A stretch of 64,000 nucleotides of DNA from Archangium lansingense (GCF_026626635.1 NZ_JAPNKA010000001.1:12694501-12758500), one strand, 5' to 3'. Positions 27,562 to 36,394 are shown, counted from the first letter of the stretch. Numbers and translations: made by a program. The notes: a model not told the origin generated them from the sequence alone.

Positions 27562-29430
27562 TCAGGTCATCCGCAGCGCGGTGATGTCCTGGCGGCGGAC
27601 GACGGTGAGCCCATTCCTCGTGAGGAAGAGGCGGCTGTCGGCATCGACGAAGGGCTCGGTGTCGGGGAACTCGCGAACCATCTCGAGCCGTCCCTGACGC
27701 AGCTCCACGCGGACGAGCCCCGCGTCGGTGGGAGCGAACAGGGCCTCGCCCGAGGCACACCTGCCCCTCACCGAGCCGAGCCACGAGCCATCCCCCGCCT
27801 CGCCCTTCGCGCTGGCCTTCACGGTGCCATCCGCGCCCACCACCACGCAGTGGTTCACCGTCCGGCCGCCCGTCTCCTCGGCGAGAAAGAGCCAGCAATT
27901 CGCGCCTTCGAACACGGCCTCCGCGTCCACCAGCCGGCCCGAGGGCCATGGCAGCGTCAGCCCATCCCGGAGTCCCGGGCGCTCGGCGTCGAAGACGAAC
28001 GCGCCACGCAGCGACCCCGCGCGATGGAAACCGAGCCCGAAGCGCGGCCCCACGAACAAGCGTGTCTGCCCATCGAGCACCTCGCCCAGCCGCTCGGGAC
28101 CGAAATCCCCATCGCGCCACAGCGCCCCCGCATGTGCCCAGTAGCGGTGACGCGCATTGGCCGCGAAGGCCGGGCGCTGCTCGGGCGCATCCACGCCAAG
28201 CCGCTCGGGTCGCTGGCCCGGAGCGAGCACCACGTACTCCCCGCCCTTTCCCACCAGCGTGACGCCGCCCTGGAGCGCCCAGTGCAGCGAGGGTTCCAAC
28301 CCACCCTGAAGCACGGCCGAGCCCTCCTCACGGCGGTACGCCCCGTCCGCATGGAAGAGCCAGCGAAGCGTCCCGTCCTCGACACAGGCGTGGAGGATGA
28401 CGCCCTCGGTGGTGAAGAGACGCGTGGCCACCACCTGTCCTCGCGCCGTGGTGACGGGCGTGGTGTTCAGGGACGCGCTCGGACGACACGTGGGACACGA
28501 GGCCCGCGCATGCTCCACGCCGCACGAGGCGCAGACGGTGAAGCGCAGCGAGTCCAGCAGCGGCAGCGGAAACGGTCCCCGCCTGTCCTCGACGAACACC
28601 CGGTGCAGACAGTGCAGCAGGTCATCCGGGAGGACGCCGAAGGGCGTGGCGGGCTTGGGGTACTGCACGTCCGGGTGGAAGACCGTAATCCGCTGGAGGA
28701 CGCGGGCGGTGGGCGTGGCCTTGGGCGCGGGAGGCTTCGGGCGGTGGATGCCACCATGAGGCCCCACGCACAGCAGGCTCTGCATCAACGCAACAGCGAA
28801 GGCATACCAATCGCTGTCCGGGGACGCCGGTCGCGAGGGCATCAACCCCTGCGTCGAGCCCCCCAGTCGCAGCGGGTCCAGGAAGCGCTCGGTGAAGACG
28901 GTGGAGAGGTAGGGCCCGAACTGGAAGCTGTCCGCGTCGATGAGCCAGGCGTCGTTGCCGGTGACGAGGATGTTGAGATCGTTGAAGTCGCCCACCACCA
29001 CGCCGCTGCCGTGGAGCGCGGAGAGCGTGCGGTGCAGGCCTTGGAAGAGTTCGGCGACGCGGGAGGACGGCACACCGGCGCGGCGGAAGGCCGGGTCTCC
29101 GAAGCGACGCAGGGGCTCGGCGCCCTCGAGCTTGCGCATGGCGTAGCCGAGCAGCGTCTTGCCCTTCCTGTCCGTGGCGAGCGTCTCGGGCGACACCACC
29201 CGCGTGGGCAGCGGCCGCGGGAAGGCGGGAAGCTTCTGCTGGTGCTCGGCGATGCGAGCGCGGGCAGCCGTCTGCTCGTGGGGGAGGTTGTCGTAGTCGG
29301 GGTGCTCGGGAGGCTTGAAGAGCTTGAGGACTCGCCCATCGCCCAGGTCGAAGACATCCGCCTCGCCGCCCTTGCCCAGCGCCTTCGTCGGGTTCAACCG
29401 GAGCTTCTTTCCCTCGAGGTAGACGTCCAT
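27562..29430 (-). CDS. Zinc-ribbon Ser/Thr kinase of the TerY-P (YegI-like) type
   Basis: 622 residues. Divergent kinase fold at about 1-270: glycine loop LGKGGEADVF (18-27), Lys in RVLKLF, catalytic loop GDFNDLN (147-153) in place of HRDxKxxN, and IDADSF (164-169) in place of DFG. A zinc ribbon with two CxxC pairs (CASCGVEH, CPTC) follows at about 297-315. The last 300 residues are beta-rich with many Trp, like a propeller. Kinase plus zinc ribbon is the known layout of the kinase in TerY-P triads and of E. coli YegI. It starts 4 bases after the PP2C stop, so the two are co-transcribed. Missing HRD may lower or change activity. Confidence 0.85.
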   Translation of the reverse strand: MDVYLEGKKLRLNPTKALGKGGEADVFDLGDGRVLKLFKPPEHPDYDNLPHEQTAARARIAEHQQKLPAFPRPLPTRVVSPETLATDRKGKTLLGYAMRKLEGAEPLRRFGDPAFRRAGVPSSRVAELFQGLHRTLSALHGSGVVVGDFNDLNILVTGNDAWLIDADSFQFGPYLSTVFTERFLDPLRLGGSTQGLMPSRPASPDSDWYAFAVALMQSLLCVGPHGGIHRPKPPAPKATPTARVLQRITVFHPDVQYPKPATPFGVLPDDLLHCLHRVFVEDRRGPFPLPLLDSLRFTVCASCGVEHARASCPTCRPSASLNTTPVTTARGQVVATRLFTTEGVILHACVEDGTLRWLFHADGAYRREEGSAVLQGGLEPSLHWALQGGVTLVGKGGEYVVLAPGQRPERLGVDAPEQRPAFAANARHRYWAHAGALWRDGDFGPERLGEVLDGQTRLFVGPRFGLGFHRAGSLRGAFVFDAERPGLRDGLTLPWPSGRLVDAEAVFEGANCWLFLAEETGGRTVNHCVVVGADGTVKASAKGEAGDGSWLGSVRGRCASGEALFAPTDAGLVRVELRQGRLEMVREFPDTEPFVDADSRLFLTRNGLTVVRRQDITALRMT

Positions 29431-29434
29431 GGCT

Positions 29435-30241
29435 TCAGGCCCTCCCCTGCCGGCGGCGCAGGACGACGAGGGTGGTGTCATCGGAGAGCAGTCCGGGCAC
29501 TCGCTCGAGGCGGCGAGCAGGGAAGTCGGCACGGACGGACTCGCGGTTGAGGAGCGCGAGGCGGCGGCGCAGCGCATCCGGGTTGGCGAAGTACCGGCCG
29601 TCACTCCAGAACTGGGAGAGCGGTCCCACGGGCTCCTCGCGCTCGGGCACCCGAGCCTCGGCGAGGCCCGCCAGGTCCGAGACTCCATCCGTGCCGAGCA
29701 GCAGCGAGTCCACCTCGGCGGTGGGCCGCAGCGTGTTGGCCTTGAGCGAGACAGCGCCCGGCTTCAGCAGCCCGTAGGCCAGGTAGGGCGGCGCGTTGTT
29801 GGGAAAGGGTCCGAGCCGATGCACATCGCCATTGAGCGCCCAGAGCCCGTCACCCGCGGAGAAGACGAGCGTGTGCTCCGGGGTGACGACGGCGCCCACG
29901 ACCGTGAAGAGGAGGGCCTCACCGATGGCCCGCTCGCCCAGCTCCCCGGAGATGGCCTGGAGGAAACAAAGCACGTCCGCGCCCAGCCGCTGGAGGAAGT
30001 CGGGCGATTCGACGGGCACCTGCAGGCCCAGCAGCGAGAGCGCTCCCTCCACGACCCGGCGGGCACCAAGCTGCGCGCCCAGCTCACTCTGGGCGCCACT
30101 GCCACACCCATCCGTGACCACGGCGGCCAGGCCGTGCTCGCTCGCCCGCGCCCAGAAGGAGTCCTGGTTGTTGCGTCCGGCTCGGGCGTGCTCCCGGCCC
30201 TGCACGGTGGCGGCGGCGAGCTCGAAGGGCAACGAGAACAT
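29435..30241 (-). CDS. PP2C-type protein phosphatase of the TerY-P triad
   Basis: 268 residues. PP2C metal motifs are present: NNQDSF near residue 30, VVTDGCGSG near 45 (usual form DGMGG), LLLGTDGVSDL near 185 and DDTTLVVLRR near the end. Such enzymes remove phosphate from Ser/Thr and are the YegK partner in the triad. The ATG at 30241 is taken because the PP2C core starts right after it; the SD region GGAGAGGAGAGCC fits. First gene of the phosphatase-kinase operon, with two operator copies 34-70 bases upstream. Confidence 0.87.
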   Translation of the reverse strand: MFSLPFELAAATVQGREHARAGRNNQDSFWARASEHGLAAVVTDGCGSGAQSELGAQLGARRVVEGALSLLGLQVPVESPDFLQRLGADVLCFLQAISGELGERAIGEALLFTVVGAVVTPEHTLVFSAGDGLWALNGDVHRLGPFPNNAPPYLAYGLLKPGAVSLKANTLRPTAEVDSLLLGTDGVSDLAGLAEARVPEREEPVGPLSQFWSDGRYFANPDALRRRLALLNRESVRADFPARRLERVPGLLSDDTTLVVLRRRQGRA

Positions 30242-30274
30242 GGCTCTCCTCTCCCAGGTGGCCTGGCAGACGAC

Positions 30275-30289
30275 GTGTTCTACGGACAC
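30275..30289. promoter_or_regulatory. NrtR-type operator, PP2C promoter, proximal
   Basis: GTGTTCTACGGACAC, an exact match to GTGTTnnnnGGACAC, 34 bases before the PP2C start. Confidence 0.7.
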
Positions 30290-30296
30290 AAAGTTA

Positions 30297-30311
30297 GTGT
30301 CCACTAAACAC
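30297..30311. promoter_or_regulatory. NrtR-type operator, PP2C promoter, distal
   Basis: Minus-strand reading GTGTTTAGTGGACAC, the same 15-bp core in inverted orientation, 22 bases centre to centre from the proximal site (about two helical turns). The flanks extend it to TTAGTG-TC-CACTAA. Confidence 0.7.
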
Positions 30312-30343
30312 GAAGTCAAGTCACGCCCCGGTGAGGAGGATGC

Positions 30344-31033
30344 CTACAGCTCGAAGTTGAAGCCGGCCTTCTCCAGCTGCTTGTACTTCTTGTGATCGAA
30401 GCGGTAGAGGCGCGCGGCGCGGTGGGAGACGTCCTGCTCCACCTCGTCGAGCTCCTCGAGCAAGTCCATGGCGAGCAGCTTCTTGCGGAAGTTGCGCTTG
30501 TCGAGCTCGCGCTCCAGGATTTTCTCGTACATGCGCTGGAGCTGGGTGAGGGTGAACTTGGGCGGCAGCAGCTCGAAGCCAATGGGCTGGTAGCGCACCT
30601 TGCCCTTCAGCCGCTGGTGGGCCGTGGCGAGGATGTCCGCGTGGTCGAACGCCAGCTTGGGCACGTCATAGACGGAGAACCAGGCGGCCTCTCGGGCATC
30701 GGTGGCGGCTTGCACCCGGTGGTCCGTCAGCTTCACCAGGGCGAAGTACGCCACGCTCACCACCCGGCCACGCGGGTCCCGCTCTGGAGCACCGAAGGTG
30801 TAGAGCTGCTCCATCAGGTTGGGGCGAATGCCGGCCTCCTCCTGGAGCTCGCGGCGCGCGGCGTCCTCGAGCGACTCCTCCATGCGGACGAAGCCACCGG
30901 GCAGCGCCCACCGGCCCTGGAAGGGCTCCACGCCCCGTTTGATGAGCAACACCTTCAGGTCCTCTTCATCCAGGCCGAACACCACGCAGTCCACCGTCAA
31001 CGCCGGGCGCGGGTACTCGTAGGTGTAGCTCAC
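30344..31033 (-). CDS. nrtR: NrtR-type Nudix transcriptional regulator
   Basis: 229 residues. N-terminal Nudix domain with an intact box GX5EX7REUXEEXGU at residues 47-69; C-terminal winged-helix region about 150-229 (RKLLAMDLLEELDEVEQD...AARLYRFDHKKYKQL). This two-domain layout is that of NrtR, a repressor that senses ADP-ribose or NAD-related ligands and controls NAD synthesis and salvage genes. The intact Nudix box means hydrolase activity is not excluded. The start is GTG at 31033, with AAAGGAA upstream. One operator copy lies 37-51 bases before it, implying autoregulation. It is followed on the same strand by the triad and the nicotinamidase-like gene. Confidence 0.85.
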   Translation of the reverse strand: MSYTYEYPRPALTVDCVVFGLDEEDLKVLLIKRGVEPFQGRWALPGGFVRMEESLEDAARRELQEEAGIRPNLMEQLYTFGAPERDPRGRVVSVAYFALVKLTDHRVQAATDAREAAWFSVYDVPKLAFDHADILATAHQRLKGKVRYQPIGFELLPPKFTLTQLQRMYEKILERELDKRNFRKKLLAMDLLEELDEVEQDVSHRAARLYRFDHKKYKQLEKAGFNFEL

Positions 31034-31069
31034 AGGGGATTCCTTTCGTTCCGTTCCCCTCACCCCATA

Positions 31070-31084
31070 GTGTTGGATGGACAC
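31070..31084. promoter_or_regulatory. NrtR-type operator, autoregulatory
   Basis: GTGTTGGATGGACAC, an exact match to GTGTTnnnnGGACAC, preceded by CATA as in the strongest site. It lies upstream of the Nudix regulator. Confidence 0.7.
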
Positions 31085-31140
31085 CCCGTCAAGCAGCGGG
31101 CACCCGAGTGGAGGCACAGGGGAGGAGAACGGGGACGGGT

Positions 31141-31172
31141 ACCCTCACCCCGACCCTCTCCCGGAGGGCGAG
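31141..31172. repeat. REP-like palindrome inside a gene end
   Basis: CCCTCACCCCGACCCTCTCC followed by CGGAGGGCGAGGGGGA. The right part encodes the last residues of the AraC-type regulator (NSPSPSGRGSG), so the repeat supplies its stop and tail. Confidence 0.7.
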
Positions 31173-32188
31173 GGGGAGTTGGCACGGCGGAAGGCCTCGG
31201 GGCTCATTCCCCACCAGCGCTTGAAGGCGCGGTGGAAGGTGGCCGGTTCTCCGTAGCCCAGCAGGAATGACACCTCCGCGATGGACATCCGCCGCCGCAG
31301 GTAGTTCTCCGAGAGCTCCCGCCGTACGGACTCCAGAATGCCCGCGTAGCTCTGCCCCTCCTCCGCCAGCTTCCGCTGCAGCGTGCGCGGAGGCAGGTGC
31401 AGCGTCCTCGCCACCGCCTCGAAGGTGAAGTCTCCTCCTGACAGCGTGCGCCTCACCTGCTCCCGCACCCGCTCGGTGAGGCTCGCCGTTACGGGCAATC
31501 GCGAGATCAGCCGCTGCGCCTGCTTCTCGAACATGGCGTTCAGCAGCTCATCCGCGTGGACGAAGGGCAGCTCCGCGTCCGCGTGGGAGAACTCGATGTC
31601 GTTGTGGGGCGCTCCGAAGGTGAGCGGGCAGGCGAAGAGGGCCTCGTGCTCGCGGATGTCCGCGGGCGCCGCATGGGCGAAGCGCACCTGGAGCGGCCGC
31701 ACGTCCACCCCAGTGAAGGCGCGCATTCCCAGGGCGAGCTGGACGAGCGCGACCTCGGCCATGTGCCGATGCGCCGGCCGCCACGGTCCCACGGGAGTGA
31801 AGCGCATGCGCACCCCGCGCTCCGTGTCCTCTACCTTGAAGCGCTCCCCGTCCCCCCAGACGCGCTGGTAACGACACCCGCGCACCATGGAGTCCTTCAG
31901 CGTCGCGCTCGTGAGGATGACGAGCCCGGCCGCGTCATCCGGGTCCACCTCGCTCCTGCCCGCCATGTGCAGGCCCAGGTTGTCGTCCCCCGTCACCTCC
32001 ACCGCCCGCTCCAGGACGGTGTCCAGCACGGTGTAGGGAATGCGCAGCTCGGGGTCGTCGAGCTCCTCCGGGTGCAGCCCCACCTCGCGGCAGAGCGCCT
32101 CGACAGGTACGCCGTGCTCGGCCGCGATGTTCAGCGCCTGCCGGACCAGCCGGGAAGAGAGGGCGGCAGGAGAAGAGGAGGACGCCAT
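31145..32188 (-). CDS. AraC-family transcriptional regulator
   Basis: 347 residues. The N-terminal 200 residues match the Arabinose_bd-type domain of the OruR/ArgR-like branch (LVRQALNIAAEHGVPVEALCREVGL at the start). The C-terminal AraC HTH pair lies at about 235-335 (FTFEAVARTLHLPPRTLQRKLAEEGQSY and MSIAEVSFLLGYGEPATFHRAFKRWWGMSP). The final 11 residues come from a REP palindrome and are probably not functional. It is divergent from a methyltransferase gene with 98 bases between starts, so that gene is the likely target. Confidence 0.9.
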   Translation of the reverse strand: MASSSSPAALSSRLVRQALNIAAEHGVPVEALCREVGLHPEELDDPELRIPYTVLDTVLERAVEVTGDDNLGLHMAGRSEVDPDDAAGLVILTSATLKDSMVRGCRYQRVWGDGERFKVEDTERGVRMRFTPVGPWRPAHRHMAEVALVQLALGMRAFTGVDVRPLQVRFAHAAPADIREHEALFACPLTFGAPHNDIEFSHADAELPFVHADELLNAMFEKQAQRLISRLPVTASLTERVREQVRRTLSGGDFTFEAVARTLHLPPRTLQRKLAEEGQSYAGILESVRRELSENYLRRRMSIAEVSFLLGYGEPATFHRAFKRWWGMSPEAFRRANSPSPSGRGSG

Positions 32189-32286
32189 CGACAGCCAGGA
32201 CGCTAGCGAGAGGCTGGCGCCCGCTGCAAGCCGTTCTGGCGCCAGCGGTCAGTGCAGAACGGCGGACCGGGTGGCACCTTGGACCC

Positions 32287-33090
32287 ATGAACGAGCCTTC
32301 CACCACCGCCCTCATCCCGCGCCTGCACCTCTTCGAGTTGCTCGATCAGGACTGGTACCCGCGCACCTTGAGAGACCTGGGCACGGACTACCTCCACACC
32401 GTCAGTGAGAAGACGGGCGCTTTCGATGCCGCAACGGACGTGCTCGCCCGGGGTCTGCGCGCCTCGGGAAGCCAGGAGCTGCTGGACCTGGGCTCGGGAG
32501 GCAGCGGCCCCCTCCCCCGGCTGTGCCGGCTGCTGGAGTCGGAGCACGGGCTGAAGCCCCGCGTGGTGCTCAGCGACCTGTTCCCCACCGCCAACGCGGC
32601 CGAGCGGGCACGCGCCCATGGCGTCGACTACCTGGAGCGGCCCGTGGACGCCACGCGGGTGCCTCCGGAGCTGCGCGGCATGCGCACCCTCTTCAACGCC
32701 CTGCACCACTTCCGGCCCGAGCAGGCCCGGCAGGTGCTCGCGGATGCGCAGGAGCGCAACGTCCCCTTCGCCGCCTTTGAAATCATGCGTCGCACGCCGG
32801 CCGGCATCCTCGGCATGCTGCCGGTGCCGCTGATGGTGTGGCTCTTCACTCCGCTCATCCGCCCGCTGACGCCGCTGCGCCTGCTGCTCACCTATGTGCT
32901 GCCGGTGGCGCCGCTCGCCAGCCTCTGGGACGGGCTGGTGTCTGCCATCCGAGCGCACCGCCCCGAAGAGCTACGCGCCATGACGGCCTCCATGGCCCGC
33001 GAGGGCTACACCTGGGAGGTGGGCGAGATAAAGCGGCGCGGCAAACCCACCGTCACCTATGTGCTCGGGCTGCCCGCGTCGGGCAGGTAG
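32287..33090 (+). CDS. Class I SAM-dependent methyltransferase, membrane-associated
   Basis: 267 residues. The SAM-binding loop is LLDLGSGGSGPLPRL near residue 65, and the later VVLSDLFP gives the acidic residue of strand 2. FNALHHF near 138 is typical of methyltransferase strand 4. A hydrophobic stretch at about 175-215 (MLPVPLMVWLFTPLIRPLTPLRLLLTYVLPVAPLA, given here only in part) suggests membrane contact, which is unusual for a class I enzyme. Substrate unknown. Divergent from the AraC regulator. Confidence 0.8.
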   Translation: MNEPSTTALIPRLHLFELLDQDWYPRTLRDLGTDYLHTVSEKTGAFDAATDVLARGLRASGSQELLDLGSGGSGPLPRLCRLLESEHGLKPRVVLSDLFPTANAAERARAHGVDYLERPVDATRVPPELRGMRTLFNALHHFRPEQARQVLADAQERNVPFAAFEIMRRTPAGILGMLPVPLMVWLFTPLIRPLTPLRLLLTYVLPVAPLASLWDGLVSAIRAHRPEELRAMTASMAREGYTWEVGEIKRRGKPTVTYVLGLPASGR

Positions 33091-33124
33091 TGGAGTGTCC
33101 ACGAAGTTCGACGAGGGCCCGCCT

Positions 33125-33307
33125 CTACGGACTTCCGTTCGTCAGGAGCAACGAGGGGCTTCGGAAGTAGCGCTCGAGACCCTCCACCAGACCCATGGGC
33201 CCGGGACCGACCTCGAGCGGGACGCGCAGCAGCAGGGTGTTGCTGTTGAGCACCTGGTCCACCGCGTCGAGGAAGCCCCAGATTCCGCCGGATGGCTCTG
33301 CCTCCAT
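33125..33307 (-). CDS. Possible small hypothetical protein
   Basis: 60 residues starting MEAEPSGGIWGFLDAVDQVL. The start lies 10 bases after the lipid kinase stop, with GTGAGG upstream, so it could be the last gene of that operon. It has a protein-like, non-repetitive composition, but no family and no second line of evidence. Confidence 0.35.
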   Translation of the reverse strand: MEAEPSGGIWGFLDAVDQVLNSNTLLLRVPLEVGPGPMGLVEGLERYFRSPSLLLTNGSP

Positions 33308-33317
33308 GCTCAGCGCC

Positions 33318-34325
33318 TCACGCCACGAGGCGCTGGAGCTGCCGCCAGTCCACGAGCTGCACGGACTCCTCGGCGAGGTCGAACTCCAGCGAGCGGCGCA
33401 TGCCCATGATGTCGCCGCCCATCTGGAAGGGCACATCGCGATCGAAGTCCATGCGCAAGCGCTCGACGAAGAAGTCGTGCATCTTGGGCATGGGGTGCTG
33501 GCCGCGCCACAGCTTGAACATGTTGCGCGTCGCCTCCGCCACGCCGGCGCCATAGACGCGCACGGACAAGCGGTGCGGCACTGCCTGGGCAAAGGGGAAG
33601 GCCTTGAAGCCGAAGCCCCACTCCGTCGTGGTGGCCGCCCCAGCAACTCCGGCGGGACCGTCGTAGAGCAGCGCGCCCGTCTCCCCGTGAGGCAGGGGCA
33701 CCACGGTGCCGCGTGCATCCACGGTGAGAGCCGGGGCACCCAGGTTGTACACCTTCACCCGCAGCTGGCCCTTGCCGAACAGCTGCCGCGGGATGGTGCG
33801 GGTGAACAAGGCAGACATGTACCCGCGCAGGCCGGCGTTCGCCTCGCGCAGGGGCCCGGCCGGGAACGTGGAGAGATGGTCCTTGAAGTCCTGCAGCGTC
33901 TCCGAGTCCCAGCCCGTACCCGCGAAGGGCGCCACCCGGTTCTCCAGCCGAACCAGCGAGAAGGGGCGCAGGGGAGGCAGGCGCTCGCCACACGCGGCGA
34001 GCTGGCGCAGGGCCACCGAGGGCTTCGGCGCCCCGGTGACGCGCGCCCACGCATTGCCCGTGCCCAGCGGCAGTACCCCGATGGCCGGCAGGGCCAGGCC
34101 CTGCTCGCGCAGCTCGTTGAGCAGCCCGGTGATGGTGCCGTCACCGCCTCCGGCCAGCAGCAGCGTGGGCGGGTTGGGCCGGAGCTGCTCGGAGATCCAC
34201 GCCCGGGCTTCCTCCAGCGAGCGGGTAAGGGCCAACCGGGCCCGGGGGAAGAAGCGCTGCACCATGCCGCCGACCCTCTCGGAGCCCCGGCGTGCGCGCA
34301 GATTGACCATCACGGCGATGTTCAT
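33318..34325 (-). CDS. Diacylglycerol kinase-family lipid kinase
   Basis: 335 residues, DAGK/YegS type. The nucleotide-binding GGGDGT is at residues 59-64, followed by GVLPLGTGNAWAR (83-95), both diagnostic. The N-terminus MNIAVMVNLRARRG matches the usual start of such kinases (substrate: diacylglycerol, sphingoid base or similar lipid). The rest is the beta-sandwich domain with DARGTVVPLPHGETGALLYDG. I took the ATG at 34325 because the fold begins there. Which lipid it phosphorylates is unknown. Confidence 0.88.
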   Translation of the reverse strand: MNIAVMVNLRARRGSERVGGMVQRFFPRARLALTRSLEEARAWISEQLRPNPPTLLLAGGGDGTITGLLNELREQGLALPAIGVLPLGTGNAWARVTGAPKPSVALRQLAACGERLPPLRPFSLVRLENRVAPFAGTGWDSETLQDFKDHLSTFPAGPLREANAGLRGYMSALFTRTIPRQLFGKGQLRVKVYNLGAPALTVDARGTVVPLPHGETGALLYDGPAGVAGAATTTEWGFGFKAFPFAQAVPHRLSVRVYGAGVAEATRNMFKLWRGQHPMPKMHDFFVERLRMDFDRDVPFQMGGDIMGMRRSLEFDLAEESVQLVDWRQLQRLVA

Positions 34326-34795
34326 GGCGGCGTCACTCTCCCCGAGCCATGTCATGGTTTCGTCATGGCGGCTATGACCGGCTGTCACCTTCGAGTGGTG
34401 GACACGTGCGGGGTTTCACTCTGACCCTCCGTTTGTCCCAGCCGTCACATCCCCGTTGCCAAGATGGAGATGACGCATAGCGGCGCACGGGGGGCCTGTT
34501 CAGGTCCCCTGGTGGGCAGGCGGGGTGGCTGGCTCGCCGAGGGCTCCGGAAAACTCCAGGCCTGGGGACGGACCGTCCATGATCGGGACTCTTCGGGCAG
34601 ACCCGGGGGGAGGCGGCTGTCGAGCGGGGCCGGGGGACACCGTGATGGGTAGGGAGCCGGAGGCCCGCCCAAGGGTGCGGAATGACTGCGTTCTGAAGCA
34701 CGGCAGGTGTGTTGTGGGCATGGCGTGGCGGCTGGTATCTCCGAGGTCGGATGCCCGACAGTCGGCGGAACGGGCCCTGCAATCCCGTCCCGATC
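34326..34795. other. Intergenic region, 470 bases
   Basis: Lies between the divergent lipid kinase and PEGA protein genes. Open frames cross it on both strands, but their composition is shadow-like and none has an SD with a plausible protein. It must hold both promoters; no clear operator or RNA structure was seen. Confidence 0.45.
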
Positions 34796-36292
34796 ATGAC
34801 CTTCTTCAAGAACTCGTCCTCGATGGTGGTGGTGCTCGCGCTCGCGCTGGGTGGCGCGGTGGAGGCGGCCCCACGCCGTGTGGTGGTCGCCAGCGGCGAC
34901 TGCAAGAACGCGGAGCTCAGCGGTCAGACCAAAGCGCTCTACGACAAGCTGGTGGCCCGCCCGGGGGAGAACGTCCTCAGCGCGCCTGACTTCGCCGAGC
35001 GGCTGTTTCCCCAACCCTCCGGCAGCTTCGAGGACATCAAGCGTCAGCTCGAGGCCGCGCAAGGCCAGTTCTACGAGGCGCGCTACGCCAAGGCGGCGCA
35101 GGCCATCGACGAGGTGCTGCGGCAGGTGGGGCGGCTGCCGCCGGGCGAGGCCCGCTGGAAGCTGTACGTGGACACGCAGCTGCTGCAGGCGATGAATCAG
35201 CGCTCGCTGGGCAAGGTGAAGGAGAGCGACGACGCCTTCCGCAACGTGCTGCGGCTGGAGCCGACGTACGCGCTGGACCCGGACTACTACACGCCCTCCA
35301 CGCGCCAGGCCTTCGACAAGCTGCGCCGCGAGCTGGCCCGAGCGAAGAAGGTGAAGCTCTCGGTGAAGTCCAACCAGTCCCCCTCGGAGGTCTTCCTCGA
35401 GGGCCGGAGCGTGGGGCAGACGCCGCTGGTGCTGGAGGTGCCCGCGGGCACGTACGATTTGACCGTGAAGAAGGGCGAGGCGCTCAGCTTCCCGCGCCAG
35501 TTGCAGGTGCAGGGCCAGGAGACGCCGGTGCTGGTGGACCTGGCCTACGAGGGCGCCATCTCGGCCAGTCCCTTCCCGTGCCTCGCGTCGGATGGAGAGA
35601 ACGAGACGGAGCTGTCCCACGCCGTCCGCCTGGGAGGCACCCTGGGCGTGGAAGAGGTCATCGTGGTGAAGCTCGAGGGGGCGAGCAGCGGACCGAAGTG
35701 GCTCGCCGCCACGGTGCTCAACGTGGAAGGCGGCCAGAAGCTGCGCGAGGGAGGCTTCAAGACGCAAGGGCTCGACGCCCCGGCCGAGTCCCTCGCCGCG
35801 CTGGTCGACTTCGTCACCACGGGCAAGGGGCAGCCCAGCCTCGTGGTCGCGACGCCTGACAATCAGCCGCCCTGGGAGCAGCCCTCCGTGGAGCAGGCGG
35901 CGCTCACTCCGGAAATGACGGCGCAGTCTGGCACGGTGCGGCCGCTGCGCGTGGTCTCCTACGTGACGCTGGGCGCGGGTGTGGCGGCCCTTGCGGGCGC
36001 GGGATACATGCGGCTCTCCCTGCAGCCGGAGTGGGAGGAGCTGACGAATCCGAAGAACGGGCACCTGACCGGAGGGAAGCTCCAGGCCACCGATGCCCGG
36101 GGCATACAGTTGCTGCGCAGCGTGGCGAAGAAGCAGAACACCATGGTGAGCCTGCTCATCGGCTCGGGCGCGGCGATCGCCACGGGCACCGTGCTCTTCT
36201 TCCTCTCCCCCAACGAGGCGCCTCCGCCGGTGTCGGTGGGCGTCATGGCGGGCCCGGACGGCGCGGGCGCCACGCTCTCGGGCACGTTCTGA
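34796..36292 (+). CDS. Exported TPR/PEGA-domain protein
   Basis: 498 residues. Signal peptide SSMVVVLALALGGAVEAA, then a helical TPR-like region (about 70-180, with FYEARYAKAAQAIDEVL and ALDPDYYTPSTRQAF), a PEGA domain (about 185-245, VFLEGRSVGQTPLVLEVPAGTYDLTVKKG), a mixed domain, and two hydrophobic segments near 385-405 and 450-470. PEGA-containing proteins of this type are common in myxobacterial envelopes and bind or stiffen surface layers. The ATG at 34796 has no strong SD; the ATG at 34823 is an alternative start. Confidence 0.75.
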   Translation: MTFFKNSSSMVVVLALALGGAVEAAPRRVVVASGDCKNAELSGQTKALYDKLVARPGENVLSAPDFAERLFPQPSGSFEDIKRQLEAAQGQFYEARYAKAAQAIDEVLRQVGRLPPGEARWKLYVDTQLLQAMNQRSLGKVKESDDAFRNVLRLEPTYALDPDYYTPSTRQAFDKLRRELARAKKVKLSVKSNQSPSEVFLEGRSVGQTPLVLEVPAGTYDLTVKKGEALSFPRQLQVQGQETPVLVDLAYEGAISASPFPCLASDGENETELSHAVRLGGTLGVEEVIVVKLEGASSGPKWLAATVLNVEGGQKLREGGFKTQGLDAPAESLAALVDFVTTGKGQPSLVVATPDNQPPWEQPSVEQAALTPEMTAQSGTVRPLRVVSYVTLGAGVAALAGAGYMRLSLQPEWEELTNPKNGHLTGGKLQATDARGIQLLRSVAKKQNTMVSLLIGSGAAIATGTVLFFLSPNEAPPPVSVGVMAGPDGAGATLSGTF

Positions 36293-36394
36293 GATGTCCC
36301 CGGGCCACCCACACCTGGAGTGAAGTTCCTGCTTGACCCATCCCACCGGCTATTCCACGCTCTCCGGGTAAATCGACTCACACGGAGAGACAAG

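Noticed and set aside
34445..36346. 633-codon minus frame across the PEGA gene
   Set aside because: The plus strand has a signal peptide, TPR and PEGA domain; the minus frame is a shadow.
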